Assembly: GCA_046350255.1 (NCBI GenBank)
Contig: JAXMAV010000014.1
Coordinates: forward strand, 124,001 to 188,000
Source: CALDUY01 sp046350255
GTDB lineage: Bacteria; Planctomycetota; Planctomycetia; Gemmatales; Gemmataceae
DNA length: 64,000 bases
Reading direction: 5' to 3'
In this document: piece by piece, positions 53,504 to 62,963 of the stretch
How positions within the stretch are numbered: position 1 is the stretch's first letter
Layout of the letters: each line of letters opens with the position of its first letter
Notes under the pieces: model-generated
The model's input: the letters and a program-made list of their open reading frames with translations, nothing else
Database searches by the model: none
What the model was told of the DNA's origin: nothing
Made by a program: the position numbers and the translations under genes

Positions 53504-56299
53504 TCAGCGCGGCTTGACGCGCCATTCCTCGATCTGGGTGAACAGCGCCAGCGGGTCGAGAGGGCCAGGAAGGTCCACCGCGCCCCGGCGCAGAGCATAC
53601 AGGGGGTCCAGCTGCCAGAGTGGGATCAGCGGCATGTCAGTCTCGAGCGTCTGGCGATGGATGGCGTGGGCGTAGTCGCGCACCTGGCTGAAGGTGCGGA
53701 GCGTCATGGCGGCCTGCACCTTGCTCACCAGCGATCCAGTGTAGCCCAGGTAGTTGTCGGCGCCGCCACGACCCGCGGGGCCGAGCAGGGGGTACAACCA
53801 GAGCGTCTCATCGACGAAGTCGTGGTGGTAATAGGCCAGGTCGTAGTTGTGCGTCTCCTCGACCTCGCGGCGCAGCTCGTAGGGGGTGCGCGCCTCGGGG
53901 GTGAGCTTCACGTTGGGGAGCGTCTTGCTGACCTGCTCGCAGAGATCGACCAGCGCGGCTTCGAGGAGTTTGTCGCCGGAGGGGTACTTCAGCGAGAGTT
54001 TCAGCTCGGGCAGGTTGAGCTTCGTGAGCCCCTGGCGGAGCTTCGTCCGGGCCAGGTCGGGATCGAACGGGTCGAGACTCGTCTTGTCGGCGCGGCTGAC
54101 CAGGGCCGGCGCACAGGCCCACGAACCCGCCGGGTAGGGACCGTTGATGGCCTTGTGTACGGTGCGACCCAGTCCCTTGCGGTAGTGCTGATCAAGCAGC
54201 GTCTCGCGCGGGATGGCCCGGGCCAGGGCCAGGCGAAGATCGGGGTTGGCCAGGGCGGGATGGCGGTTGTTCACCGCCAGGAAGTAGATGCGCCGATTGA
54301 GGGTTTTGGCTGTGGGTAGGGGGAGGTCGGCGTTCTCTTTCTGCAGGGCAAGCACCTGCTCGGCGGTCAGATCGAGGGCGACGTCGATCTTGCCGTCGCG
54401 CAGGTCGGCGGCGGGGTCGGGGCTGATGAAGAACCGCACCTCGCGGATGCGAGGCAGGCCCAGCCGGTCGCCGCGCACCCCGTACGACTCGTTGGCGACA
54501 AAGCGGGCGAAACGTCGACCGGAGCTGGGTTCGGAGGGGGTGCCGCCCCAGACGAAGGGGCCACTGGTGATCGGATTGAGGGCAAACTCTTCGCGGGTGG
54601 GATCGGGGGTGGAGCGCTGCGGCAAGAGCTTGAACGACATTGCGCCGAGCGGGTCGAGCAGGCCCTGCTTCAGACGCACCTTCACCCGGGTGGGATCGGC
54701 CCCGGCGATGACGTCCTCGAGCAACTCGCCCCAGGCAGGCGAGCGCCCCATGATGGCGCCCTTGCGCAGCAGGTTGACGGTGAATCGCAGGTCGCCAGCG
54801 GTCAGCTCGCGGCCATCGGACCAGCGGGCATGGCGCGGCAGTTTGAACTGTCGGCCCAGTGGCACCACCTGGGGCCGTCCCTCGGCGAGCAGTGGGCGAT
54901 AGTAAAGCGTACCCTGCGTGTCGGGCGTGAGGGCCACCAGGCTCTCGAACAGTAGTTCGACGGCGCGCAGCTCGGCATCGGTGCAGGCCCAACCCGGCGA
55001 CAGGTAGCGCGGCAACTCGCGCATGCCGACCCGCAGGATGGCGTACGAGCGATCCATCTCCATGCGGTAGGTGCGCAGACCGGGTAGCTCGGGCCAGGTT
55101 TCCTCGGCCTGTTTGAGCACCTCCAGCGCCTCGGACATCTTCTTCTCGTTGGCCAGCTCCTTGGCTCGGCCAAACAGAAGCTTGGCCTGGGCCTGGAGGC
55201 TCTCGCTGATGGGGCGGATGATCTCGCTGTTGGGGAAGCGATCTTCGAGGAAACGCAGGCGGGTGCGTGCTTCTTTCAGGCGATCCTGGCCATAACTGGG
55301 ATCGCGAAGGGCCCGGCGCAGCAGTTCACCCACGGGGCCGGCGATACGGCGGTGATCCTCGACGCTGGTGTAGGTGTTGACGATGCGCCGGGTCAGCTCG
55401 AAGGCGGCATCCCAGGATCGTGATTCTGCCAGCTGATCGACTTGTTCGAGCAGGACGCCCAGCAGGCGGCTGCGCAGCTCGGCATCGAGCGTCTCCCAGC
55501 CTTCGCCCTTGCGCGTGCCCAACTCGACGGCTGACTGATGGAACTGCAGCACGAAGGCGAGCACTTGCTCGGCGATGACCAGCTGATCGTAGCGGCCGAG
55601 GAAGAGGCGGTTGGCCTGATCGTAGCCGGTGAACCTCTGGGCCAGGAAGTCCTTGACCTCGTCGTCGGCGATCTGCTCGTAGTAGCGGATGGAGGAAATA
55701 CTGCCCGAGCCGCCGCTCTCGGTGCGGATGGGAGTGCCCTCGCTGTCGATGACCTGGAATTCAATGCTCTTTTTGATGTCGGTGGGCGAGGCGTAGTAAT
55801 CTGCCATGGGCTCGACTCGGAGACGAGCGCCGGTCTTGCCGCCTTCGACGATGACGCCGTTGAACCGCTTCATCACCACGCTGTCGTGGGGGATGGCCAG
55901 GTCGGTGTAGAGCGCCTTGACGCGCGGATGGGTGGCCTTTTTGGCGGCGTTGGCGAGGCTGTTGACGGCGGCGGGCTTCTTCGTCTCGCCCTGCTTGTCG
56001 GCCTCCTCGTCGAGCCGGCCCACGCCAGGGCGCACGGGTTTCTCGTCTTCTTCCTCGCTGCGTTTGCCCTTGTTGGGTGCAGGCTTGGCCGGGGCGGGTT
56101 TTGCGGGCGGCGTGTCGTCTTCTTCCTCGGCGCGCTTCTTGCCGCCAGACGGCTTCTTCGCGGGCTTGTCGTCCTCTTCTTCCATGCGTTTCTTGGCGCC
56201 GGGAGGATCGTCGGGCCGGGCCTCGACTGACAGCGCCAGTATTCCGGACAGGAGACCTAGCATGACGGGTAGAACCAGCAGCTTGCGACAGGCCAGCAT
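53504..56299 (-). CDS. Large peptide-binding-like (SBP family 5) protein with charged N-terminal repeats
   Basis: A 931-residue exported protein. Signal peptide about 1-27 is followed by a highly charged linker with three copies of K(R/K)xEEEDDxP-like sequence (about 35-90). Residues about 110-430 are an unfamiliar helical region. The C-terminal half is an oligopeptide-binding (family 5) domain: HARWSDGRELTAGDLRFTVN, SGPFVWGG and HDFVDETLWLYPLLG. ABC permease genes are absent, so it is an orphan receptor or a structural protein. GGGAGGGAG precedes the ATG at 56299. Confidence 0.9.
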   Translation of the reverse strand: MLACRKLLVLPVMLGLLSGILALSVEARPDDPPGAKKRMEEEDDKPAKKPSGGKKRAEEEDDTPPAKPAPAKPAPNKGKRSEEEDEKPVRPGVGRLDEEADKQGETKKPAAVNSLANAAKKATHPRVKALYTDLAIPHDSVVMKRFNGVIVEGGKTGARLRVEPMADYYASPTDIKKSIEFQVIDSEGTPIRTESGGSGSISSIRYYEQIADDEVKDFLAQRFTGYDQANRLFLGRYDQLVIAEQVLAFVLQFHQSAVELGTRKGEGWETLDAELRSRLLGVLLEQVDQLAESRSWDAAFELTRRIVNTYTSVEDHRRIAGPVGELLRRALRDPSYGQDRLKEARTRLRFLEDRFPNSEIIRPISESLQAQAKLLFGRAKELANEKKMSEALEVLKQAEETWPELPGLRTYRMEMDRSYAILRVGMRELPRYLSPGWACTDAELRAVELLFESLVALTPDTQGTLYYRPLLAEGRPQVVPLGRQFKLPRHARWSDGRELTAGDLRFTVNLLRKGAIMGRSPAWGELLEDVIAGADPTRVKVRLKQGLLDPLGAMSFKLLPQRSTPDPTREEFALNPITSGPFVWGGTPSEPSSGRRFARFVANESYGVRGDRLGLPRIREVRFFISPDPAADLRDGKIDVALDLTAEQVLALQKENADLPLPTAKTLNRRIYFLAVNNRHPALANPDLRLALARAIPRETLLDQHYRKGLGRTVHKAINGPYPAGSWACAPALVSRADKTSLDPFDPDLARTKLRQGLTKLNLPELKLSLKYPSGDKLLEAALVDLCEQVSKTLPNVKLTPEARTPYELRREVEETHNYDLAYYHHDFVDETLWLYPLLGPAGRGGADNYLGYTGSLVSKVQAAMTLRTFSQVRDYAHAIHRQTLETDMPLIPLWQLDPLYALRRGAVDLPGPLDPLALFTQIEEWRVKPR

Positions 56300-56384
56300 G
56301 ATCGTGCTCTCCCTCCCCGCAGGACGTGTCCTGTCCACCATACCACGACAGAACGATCGCGGGAAGGTTCGACAGGGCCGAAGG

Positions 56385-56413
56385 TTGCAGAGACCGCGCG
56401 GGGGCGCTACAAT
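56385..56413 (+). promoter_or_regulatory. Sigma-70-type promoter of the ribbon-helix-helix gene
   Basis: TTGCAG (56385-56390) and TACAAT (56408-56413) are separated by exactly 17 bases, 28 bases before the ATG at 56441. One of the best-formed promoters in the window. Confidence 0.6.
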
Positions 56414-56440
56414 GGACAAGATGTGAACGAGGAGGTCTGG

Positions 56441-56866
56441 ATGTCGCGCAAGCCGCCAAAAACCGCAGTGGTCGCCTTCAAGGTCGAGCAGGAGCTGGCC
56501 GACCTGCTGAACAAGCTACCCAACAAGAGTGCGTTCATTCGCAAGGCGATCGCCGCGCAGCTGGGGGTGGCGTGCCCACTCTGCAACGGCAAGGGCGTGA
56601 TTTCGCGTGGGGCGCACGATCACTACGCACCGCTGCTAGAGAAGTTCGCGCATCGCAGCTGCGATAGTTGTGGCCACGACGTGAACCTGCCGCGCGAGGA
56701 AGGCGAGCTGGGTGACGAGGATCGCAGCCGGCTGGAGCAGTTCTTCCTGGGCGGGCCGCTGTACTGCGATGGCTGCTATGAGAAGGCGCCCACCTGTCAC
56801 GATTGCGGCTGGCACATCTCGCCGGACCGCGTGGCCGAGCATATCCGGGTAGCACACCAGGAGTGA
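56441..56866 (+). CDS. Ribbon-helix-helix protein with zinc-finger tail
   Basis: A 141-residue protein. Residues 8-42 (TAVVAFKVEQELADLLNKLP, then SAFIRKAIAAQL) are a CopG-type ribbon-helix-helix DNA-binding fold. The rest carries paired cysteines: C45/C48, C74/C77, C109/C112, and C119/C122 followed by H134 and H139, the last forming a C2H2-type finger. A regulator that binds DNA and metal is likely; the target is unknown. GAGGAGG lies five bases before the ATG, and a strong terminator follows the gene, so it is monocistronic. Confidence 0.88.
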   Translation: MSRKPPKTAVVAFKVEQELADLLNKLPNKSAFIRKAIAAQLGVACPLCNGKGVISRGAHDHYAPLLEKFAHRSCDSCGHDVNLPREEGELGDEDRSRLEQFFLGGPLYCDGCYEKAPTCHDCGWHISPDRVAEHIRVAHQE

Positions 56867-56892
56867 CCCGGGAGACGTCGACGAGCCGGACG

Positions 56893-56929
56893 ACCCTCCT
56901 TGTTGGTTGAGGAGGGTTTCTCTATTTTC
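56893..56929 (+). terminator. Rho-independent terminator
   Basis: ACCCTCCT (56893-56900) pairs perfectly with AGGAGGGT (56910-56917) across a nine-base loop, followed by TTCTCTATTTTCT. Ends the ribbon-helix-helix transcript and separates it from serA. Confidence 0.85.
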
Positions 56930-56999
56930 TGCATGCATGGGCCAGCGAACCCGGAGGCTGGGCGAGGCCCGGAATCATCACGACAGGGAAGGGTATCGC

Positions 57000-58616
57000 A
57001 TGCCGCGCGTATTTGTCGCCGACAAGCTGGAAAAGCCGGGCCTGGATCTACTGCAGCAGGCGGGCCTGGAGCTGGACGTTCGGGAGAAGCTGACCGGGGC
57101 CGCGCTGAAGGAGGCGATTCAGGCGGCCGACGGTATGATCGTCCGCAGCGCCACGCGCGTGACGGCCGAACTGCTGGAAGATCCAGGCAAGCTACGCGTG
57201 ATCGTTCGGGCTGGCGTGGGCGTGGATAACATCGACGTGGACGCGGCCACGCGGCGCGGCATCCTGGTGATGAACACGCCGGGAGGCAACACCGTTTCGA
57301 CGGCCGAGCAGACCATCGCGCTGTTGTTCGCGCTGGTACGGCACACGCCGGCGGCCGACGCCAGCCTGCATGGGGGCAAGTGGGAGCGGAACAAGTTCGT
57401 CGGCACGCAGCTGGCGGGGAAGACCATCGGCGTCGTCGGCCTGGGCCGGATTGGCCGCGAGGTGGCCCGGCGGTGCGCCGGCCTGGACATGAAGGTGCTG
57501 GGGTACGATCCGTTCCTGGCCGCCGCCGGCGCTTCCCAACTAGGGCTGGAAACTACCAACGACCTGGGCTCGCTGCTGCCGCTCTGCGATTTTTTGACTG
57601 TCCACACCCCCCTGACCGACGAGACGCGTGACCTGATCGGCGCGGAACAGCTTGCGCAGCTGCCGAAGGGGGCGCGGGTACTCAACTGTGCTCGGGGCGG
57701 TATCATCAACGAGACGGCGCTGGCCGAGGCCATCAAGAGCGGTCACCTGGCTGGGGCCGCCCTGGACGTGTTCGTCGAGGAGCCGCCCCCTGTTGATCTG
57801 CCGCTGCTGAAGCTACCCAACGTGGTCGTCACCCCGCACCTTGGCGCCAGCACGGTCGAGGCGCAGGTGTCGGTGGCGCGCGAGGCGGCCCAGCTCATCT
57901 CGGATTATCTCCTGCGGGGTGCGGTCGGCTTCGCCGTCAACATGCCGCCAGTCGATCGGGCCGAGATGGAGGAGATGCGCCTGTACGTTGATATGGCGCG
58001 CCGGCTGGGGCTGCTGCTGGGGCAGCTGGCCGTGGGCAGCATCCAGAAGGTGGAGATTCTCTACCGGGGCGACGTGGCCCGGCGGCCCACCCGGCTTATT
58101 AGCGCCGCCCTGGCGGCCGGCCTGCTCGAGAATCACCTCGAGAACGTCAACATCGTCAACGCCCCAGTGCTGGCCCAGGAGCGCGGCATCGAGATCGTCT
58201 CGCAGACGTCGTCGCAGAAGGGTGATTTCAGCACGCTGGTCAAGGTCGATGTTCACACCGATCGCAAGGTCTACTCGGCGGCCGGCACCCTGTTCGGCAA
58301 CCAGTATCTCCGCGTGGTACAGCTGGGGAACCACCACCTCGACGCCTACATGGATGGCGTGATGCTGCTCTTCCACCACCAGGATGTGCCCGGGCTGATC
58401 GGCTACATTGGCACCATTCTCGGCAAACACCAGGTGAACATCGCGCAGATGACCGTGGGTCGCCAGCAACCCGGCGGCGAGGCGATCGCCGTGCTGAACC
58501 TGGATAGCCCTCCGGCGGATGCTGCCTTGCAGGAGGTCCGCGGGCATGAGAAGATATCTCATGTCTGCGTGGTGAAGCTGCCGCCAGCCGGCCAGATGCC
58601 GCCCTGGTTTGGTTGA
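57000..58616 (+). CDS. serA: D-3-phosphoglycerate dehydrogenase
   Basis: A 538-residue long-form SerA, first step of serine synthesis. VRAGVGVDNIDVDAATRRGI, the NAD loop GVVGLGRIGREVA, and catalytic residues in NCARGGIINE, FVEEPP and TPHLGAST are clear. The C-terminal part is the ASB (allosteric substrate binding) and ACT regulatory region (DVPGLIGYIGTILGKHQVNI, AQMTVGR). AGGGAAGG precedes the ATG at 57000. Transcribed alone after the terminator. Confidence 0.96.
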   Translation: MPRVFVADKLEKPGLDLLQQAGLELDVREKLTGAALKEAIQAADGMIVRSATRVTAELLEDPGKLRVIVRAGVGVDNIDVDAATRRGILVMNTPGGNTVSTAEQTIALLFALVRHTPAADASLHGGKWERNKFVGTQLAGKTIGVVGLGRIGREVARRCAGLDMKVLGYDPFLAAAGASQLGLETTNDLGSLLPLCDFLTVHTPLTDETRDLIGAEQLAQLPKGARVLNCARGGIINETALAEAIKSGHLAGAALDVFVEEPPPVDLPLLKLPNVVVTPHLGASTVEAQVSVAREAAQLISDYLLRGAVGFAVNMPPVDRAEMEEMRLYVDMARRLGLLLGQLAVGSIQKVEILYRGDVARRPTRLISAALAAGLLENHLENVNIVNAPVLAQERGIEIVSQTSSQKGDFSTLVKVDVHTDRKVYSAAGTLFGNQYLRVVQLGNHHLDAYMDGVMLLFHHQDVPGLIGYIGTILGKHQVNIAQMTVGRQQPGGEAIAVLNLDSPPADAALQEVRGHEKISHVCVVKLPPAGQMPPWFG

Positions 58617-58816
58617 GTCGGAAAAAAGGGGCTGTCGCCTCACTTCTTGCGTGGCAGGAGCTATGCTTGGAGTGAGGCTGGGCCTGAAATGATCTTCCAC
58701 GGATGGGATCGGGCCGCGTGGAGCATCCCCTTATGCAGCAGCCCCTCCTGACTGGTCGAGATCGGGCCCTGGCTCCCGAGGCACGGCGCGTGAATAAAAC
58801 GCCGGTCACTTTCCGA

Positions 58817-60466
58817 ATGAAAGCTCCCCGACCCACAGTCATCGTGGCCCGGGAAGGCCCGGCTCATTTCCACACCATCAGCGAGGCGATCCAGGGTTCC
58901 GCGCCGGGTACCTGCATCCAGGTACGGCCGGGCATCTACCAGGAAAGTTTGCTGATCGATCGCCCGGTGGAGATCGAGGGAGACGGGGCGCCAGAAACCG
59001 TGGTGGTGCTGGCGATGTGGGGGCCGTGCCTGACGCTGCAGACCGACGAGGCGACAGTGCGCGGGCTGGTGCTGCGCAGCCGGGCCACCACTCAGCGCGA
59101 TCGCATCTCCACCCTATGCGTGCCGCGCGGCAAGCTCACGCTCGATCAGTGTGATATCCGGGCTGGCTCGCAGGCCTGCCTGGAGGTGTATGACCGCGGC
59201 GAGGCCCAGCTGATCGACTGTATCCTGCAGCAGACGCCCGGGTGCGGCGTGATCGTCCGCGACGGAGGCCAGGCCCACCTGCAGCGCTGCCGGATTCAGA
59301 CGGCGGCCAAGACGAATCTGCTGGTGCTGCCGGGTGGCAGGCTGACCCTGGAAGAATGCCTGATCGCCGAGGGACGGATCGGAGTCTACCTGCACGCCTC
59401 CACGGTGGCCTCGCTGACCCGCTGCACCGTCGAGCAAATTCGCGACACAGGCGTCCTGATCGATCAGGGAGCGACTCCCACCATCCAGCATTGTCGGTTC
59501 CTCGAGAATCCCGGTGTGGGCGTTACCGTCCGTGGCGGGGGCGGCATCGTCGAGGAGTGCGAGTTCCTGAAGCAGCACCAGGCAGGCCTGCAGATCCTTC
59601 GGGCCAGCACTGTCGAGGTGCGCCGCTGCAAGATCCGCGACGGCATGCAGCCTGGGGTGGTCTTCTCGGCCCATGCCACGGGGCTGGTTGAGGATTGCGA
59701 TCTGCAGGCCAACTCGGTGGCGGGCATCCTCGTCGAGCAGCAGAGCACCCCCGTCATTCGGAACTGTCGCATCTCCGAGGGCAACCAGGCCTGCGGCATC
59801 CTGGTGCGCGGCAAGAGTGGCGGCAGCATCTCCGGCTGCGACATCTTTCGCAATCCCGACCCGGGCATTGTCCTCGACGAGGGCTCCACGCCGACGGTGC
59901 ATCGCTGCAAGATCCACGATGGCGGGCATCACGGCATCCTCGTCTCGACCCACAGTGGGGGCAAGATTCAGAGCTGCGAGCTGGTCGGCAATCAGCTGGC
60001 CGGCGTGGCAGTGGAGCAGGGAGCCGACCCCGAGGTAATCCACTGCAGCGTGCGCGACCACCGGCACGCCTCCGTCTACGTCACCGAGGAAGGCAAGGGC
60101 GCCTTCACCGACTGCGACTTCGGCCCCAGCAAGGTGGCCGGCATTCTGCTGGAGCGCGGCGCTGACCCGGTGATTTCGCAGTGCCGGGTCCACACCAGCG
60201 ACCAGGCCGGGGTGGCCATCCTCTCGGATGGGCGGGCCCACCTGCAGGATTGCCGCATCGAGAACAACGCCCTGGCCGGCGTGATGGTCGGCGAGGGGGG
60301 CGAAGCGGTGGTGGAGCATTGCCGGATCCAGGGCAACGGTCGCGAGCCAATCCGCATCGAGGACGACGGCCGCTGCCAGGTCGATCAGCAGACGCTGCTG
60401 GTAGGCAACGACGACGACCGGATCGACGTGGCCCCTCGGGGGTTGCTGCGCGATCAACCCCGGTAG
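58817..60466 (+). CDS. Right-handed parallel beta-helix protein
   Basis: A 549-residue repeat protein. After an N-terminal cap (TVIVAREGPAHFHTISEAIQ), it is built of rungs of about 22-24 residues with repeating V/I-x-x-C and GVxV patterns, typical of a pectate-lyase-like beta-helix. Such folds bind or cut polysaccharide or act as surface proteins; no signal peptide is visible, so it may be cytoplasmic. Start is uncertain: ATG at 58817 fits the family, earlier in-frame starts at 58703 and 58733 are possible. Confidence 0.9.
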   Translation: MKAPRPTVIVAREGPAHFHTISEAIQGSAPGTCIQVRPGIYQESLLIDRPVEIEGDGAPETVVVLAMWGPCLTLQTDEATVRGLVLRSRATTQRDRISTLCVPRGKLTLDQCDIRAGSQACLEVYDRGEAQLIDCILQQTPGCGVIVRDGGQAHLQRCRIQTAAKTNLLVLPGGRLTLEECLIAEGRIGVYLHASTVASLTRCTVEQIRDTGVLIDQGATPTIQHCRFLENPGVGVTVRGGGGIVEECEFLKQHQAGLQILRASTVEVRRCKIRDGMQPGVVFSAHATGLVEDCDLQANSVAGILVEQQSTPVIRNCRISEGNQACGILVRGKSGGSISGCDIFRNPDPGIVLDEGSTPTVHRCKIHDGGHHGILVSTHSGGKIQSCELVGNQLAGVAVEQGADPEVIHCSVRDHRHASVYVTEEGKGAFTDCDFGPSKVAGILLERGADPVISQCRVHTSDQAGVAILSDGRAHLQDCRIENNALAGVMVGEGGEAVVEHCRIQGNGREPIRIEDDGRCQVDQQTLLVGNDDDRIDVAPRGLLRDQPR

Positions 60467-60490
60467 CGCCCACGGGTAAGGAGGCGGTCT

Positions 60491-61069
60491 GTGGACGAGA
60501 CCTCGACCAGTCTGCTGGACCAGCTGCGGTTGACGGGGGACGAGGACGCCTGGGCCCGACTGCTGGCGGTGTATTCGCCCCTGGTGCAGGGCTGGCTGGC
60601 CCGCCACGGACTGCCACGACAGGAGGCGGAGGACGTCACCCAGGAGGTGCTGGCGGTGCTGGTCCGGCGGATGCCCGAGTTTGTGCGTGAGCCGCGCGCG
60701 GGGGCGTTTCGGCGCTGGCTGCGCTCGATCACGGTGAACTGCCTGCGCGATCACTGGAAGCGTGGCCGACGCGCCCCCCGGGGCGGACCGCTGGACGAGG
60801 CGGCGCTGGAGCAGCTGGCCGACCCCACCAGCGACCTGAGCCGGGAGTGGGACCGCGAGCACGACCAGCACGTCACCCGGCAGCTGCTGGACCAGATCAA
60901 GCCGCGCTTCGAGGCCACCACCTGGGAGGCGTTCCGGCGGTTCGCCCTGTACGAGGAGCCGGCCGAGCAGGTGGCGGAATCGTTGGGACTCACCGTCAAC
61001 GCGGTGTTCATCGCAAAGTCGCGCGTGCTCAGTCGCCTTCGCCAGGAAGGGGCCGGGCTTCTGGATTGA
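60491..61069 (+). CDS. ECF-type sigma factor
   Basis: A 192-residue ECF sigma factor, starting at GTG 60491 with AGGAGG upstream. Region 2 includes EAEDVTQEVLAVLVRRMPEF and RRWLRSITVNCLRDHWK; region 4 includes EPAEQVAESLGLTVNAVFIA. It follows the beta-helix gene by 24 bases. Last 41 bases overlap the opposing GrpE-like gene. It is a separate sigma factor from the two others in the window. Confidence 0.92.
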   Translation: MDETSTSLLDQLRLTGDEDAWARLLAVYSPLVQGWLARHGLPRQEAEDVTQEVLAVLVRRMPEFVREPRAGAFRRWLRSITVNCLRDHWKRGRRAPRGGPLDEAALEQLADPTSDLSREWDREHDQHVTRQLLDQIKPRFEATTWEAFRRFALYEEPAEQVAESLGLTVNAVFIAKSRVLSRLRQEGAGLLD

Positions 61070-61925
61070 GCTTCTTGGTGTACACCAGCGCGGGGGCGAG
61101 CGTACGTTCGGGGTGCTCCAGTGCGATGAGGCCGGGGAAGACCGTGGCGCGGACCGCGAGGTTACCCGTGGTGGGGCGTCCCGGCGATGCCTCGTGATGC
61201 TCCGGGTTGAAGTCGCTGCCCAGCGGTGGGAACAGCAGGCGCACCGCCGGATCTGTGGTCAGCAGGTCGAGCAGGAAGTGCAGGCTGCGGTCGAGCGTGG
61301 TTCCAATGAGCCGGCCCATGTCCGGGGTGGTCTTGTAGTGGGTCTTCCTCGCCAGTTTCTGGTTGATGTTGCCGGCCAGGTGATGGTGCAGCGCGGCCAG
61401 GAACTGGTTGGCATCCTCGAGCGGGTTGGGCTTGGGAGCATCATGGACGAGATGCTCGACCAGGATGGGACTGGCCTTCTGCAGGATCTCCTCGACGAGG
61501 AAGAGCTGGTAGGCCAGCACGTCGGACTCGCCAGCGGCCTGGTGCAGCGCGCGGGCCAGGCCCGGAAACTCCTCGGTGCGCAGCTGCTGGTAGCTGCGTT
61601 CCAGCCGGGCCAGGTCCGAGGGCGGCAAGTTGCGGGGGCGCGGCAGGCGGATGGGGCTGTTGGCCAGCGAGGTGACCAGCTGCAGCAGGCGGGCCCGGAA
61701 GTTACTCTGGCGGTCCCGGCTGCGACCGACCTTCTGCTCGAGGTAGTGGATGCGCTGCAGCATCTTGCGACAGACCTCGAGCCCGGCATCGCGAGCCATG
61801 TCCAGCTGCAACCGGGTGGCGGCCTTGTCGGCCTGCACCTGGTCGAGCAGGCGGATGAACTCCTTGAGAGCGGCCTTGAGACGCCCCCGTGCGCGGGCCG
61901 GGGGTTTGGGACGTTCGCCGGACAT
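61029..61925 (-). CDS. Hypothetical protein with GrpE-like C-terminal segment
   Basis: A 298-residue protein, long helical N-terminal part (LKAALKEFIRLLDQVQADKA and a following coil) and a C-terminal segment FNPEHHEA followed by TLAPALVYTKK, which resembles the F-x-P-x-x-H-x-A and L-x-P-A-x-V motifs of GrpE. GrpE is the nucleotide-exchange partner of DnaK. The similarity is slight and the protein is longer than GrpE (about 190), so it may be a distant paralogue. GAAGAGGGG precedes the ATG. Convergent with the ECF sigma gene. Confidence 0.75.
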   Translation of the reverse strand: MSGERPKPPARARGRLKAALKEFIRLLDQVQADKAATRLQLDMARDAGLEVCRKMLQRIHYLEQKVGRSRDRQSNFRARLLQLVTSLANSPIRLPRPRNLPPSDLARLERSYQQLRTEEFPGLARALHQAAGESDVLAYQLFLVEEILQKASPILVEHLVHDAPKPNPLEDANQFLAALHHHLAGNINQKLARKTHYKTTPDMGRLIGTTLDRSLHFLLDLLTTDPAVRLLFPPLGSDFNPEHHEASPGRPTTGNLAVRATVFPGLIALEHPERTLAPALVYTKKLNPEARPLPGEGD

Positions 61926-62056
61926 GGTTGATTCCCCTCTTCTGGCGGCCAGAGCCTGTGTTGCTCATGCTAGCCGGGCGGGAAGAGGCTTGCAATCGTC
62001 GGTGCGCAGTCCTAGGACTGGAAAAGCCACCTCTTCGATGCGCAAGGAGAACCGTG

Positions 62057-62959
62057 ATGTCCGCAATCTCGCGCCGTGCGTTCGTGCAGGCTGCCCTGGT
62101 CAGTGGCGCCGGCCTGGTCACCCCCTCGGCCTGGGCCATCGATCCCATTCGCCGCAAGGGAAAGCCCCGCTTCACCTTGAGCCTGGCGGCCTACAGCTTC
62201 CATCGCTACCTAAACCTCAAGCGGTCCACCCCGCCCGAAATGACGCTCGAGGAGTTCATCGACCTCGGCGGGCGGCTCGGGCTACCCGCCGTCGAACTGA
62301 CCGCCTACTATTTTCCGCGCACCAGCGACGAGTATCTCAAGGAGATTGCCTCGCGCTGCTCGCGCCTGGGGCTGAGTGTTTCGGGCACCGCGGTCGGCAA
62401 CAACTTCTGCCTCAAGGATTCGGACAAGCTCCGCGCCGAGATCAACATGGTGCGCCGCTGGACCGAGCACAGCGCGCTGCTGGGTGCGAAGACGATGCGC
62501 ATCTTCGCCGGGACGGTCGGCAAGGGCGACAGCGAAACCGAGGCCCGCAAACGCTGCATCGACGCCATCCAGGAAGCCTGCGAGTACGCCGCCCGACACA
62601 AGGTCATCCTGGCGCTGGAGAACCACGGCGGCATCACCTCGACCCCCGAGCAGATGCTGGCCATCGTCGAGGCGATCAAGAGCGACTGGTTCGGAGTGAA
62701 CCTCGACACCGGGAACTTCCACACCGCGGATCCTTACGCCGACCTGGCCCGGATCGCCCCTTACGCTGTGGTCGCGCAGGTGAAAACCGAGATCGCCCCG
62801 CGCGGCAAGAAGAAGGAAGACGCCGACCTGGGCCGCCTGGTCGAGATTCTCCGCAAGGTGAACTTCCAGGGCTACGTCGCCCTGGAGTACGAGGCACTGG
62901 AGGATCCGCGGACGGCGGTGCCGCGCCATCTCAAGGAGCTGAAGAAGCACCTGGGGTAG
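62057..62959 (+). CDS. Sugar phosphate isomerase/epimerase (TIM barrel), Tat-exported
   Basis: A 300-residue xylose-isomerase-like TIM barrel with a twin-arginine start (SRRAFVQAAL). Core strands include LAAYSFHRYL, TMRIFAGTVGKG, LALENHGGITSTPEQ, VNLDTGNFHTADPY and YVALEYEALEDP. The metal-binding Glu/Asp/His set is visible. Substrate unknown; planctomycetes have many paralogues. AAGGAGA lies upstream of the ATG at 62057. Confidence 0.92.
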   Translation: MSAISRRAFVQAALVSGAGLVTPSAWAIDPIRRKGKPRFTLSLAAYSFHRYLNLKRSTPPEMTLEEFIDLGGRLGLPAVELTAYYFPRTSDEYLKEIASRCSRLGLSVSGTAVGNNFCLKDSDKLRAEINMVRRWTEHSALLGAKTMRIFAGTVGKGDSETEARKRCIDAIQEACEYAARHKVILALENHGGITSTPEQMLAIVEAIKSDWFGVNLDTGNFHTADPYADLARIAPYAVVAQVKTEIAPRGKKKEDADLGRLVEILRKVNFQGYVALEYEALEDPRTAVPRHLKELKKHLG

Positions 62960-62963
62960 ATGG

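Noticed and set aside
58817..60466. Periodic pattern suggesting a CRISPR or tandem DNA array
   Set aside because: The periodicity is at protein level (beta-helix rungs); DNA units are not identical.
59114..60871. 585-codon frame opposite the beta-helix gene
   Set aside because: Repeats only reflect the beta-helix repeat read backwards.
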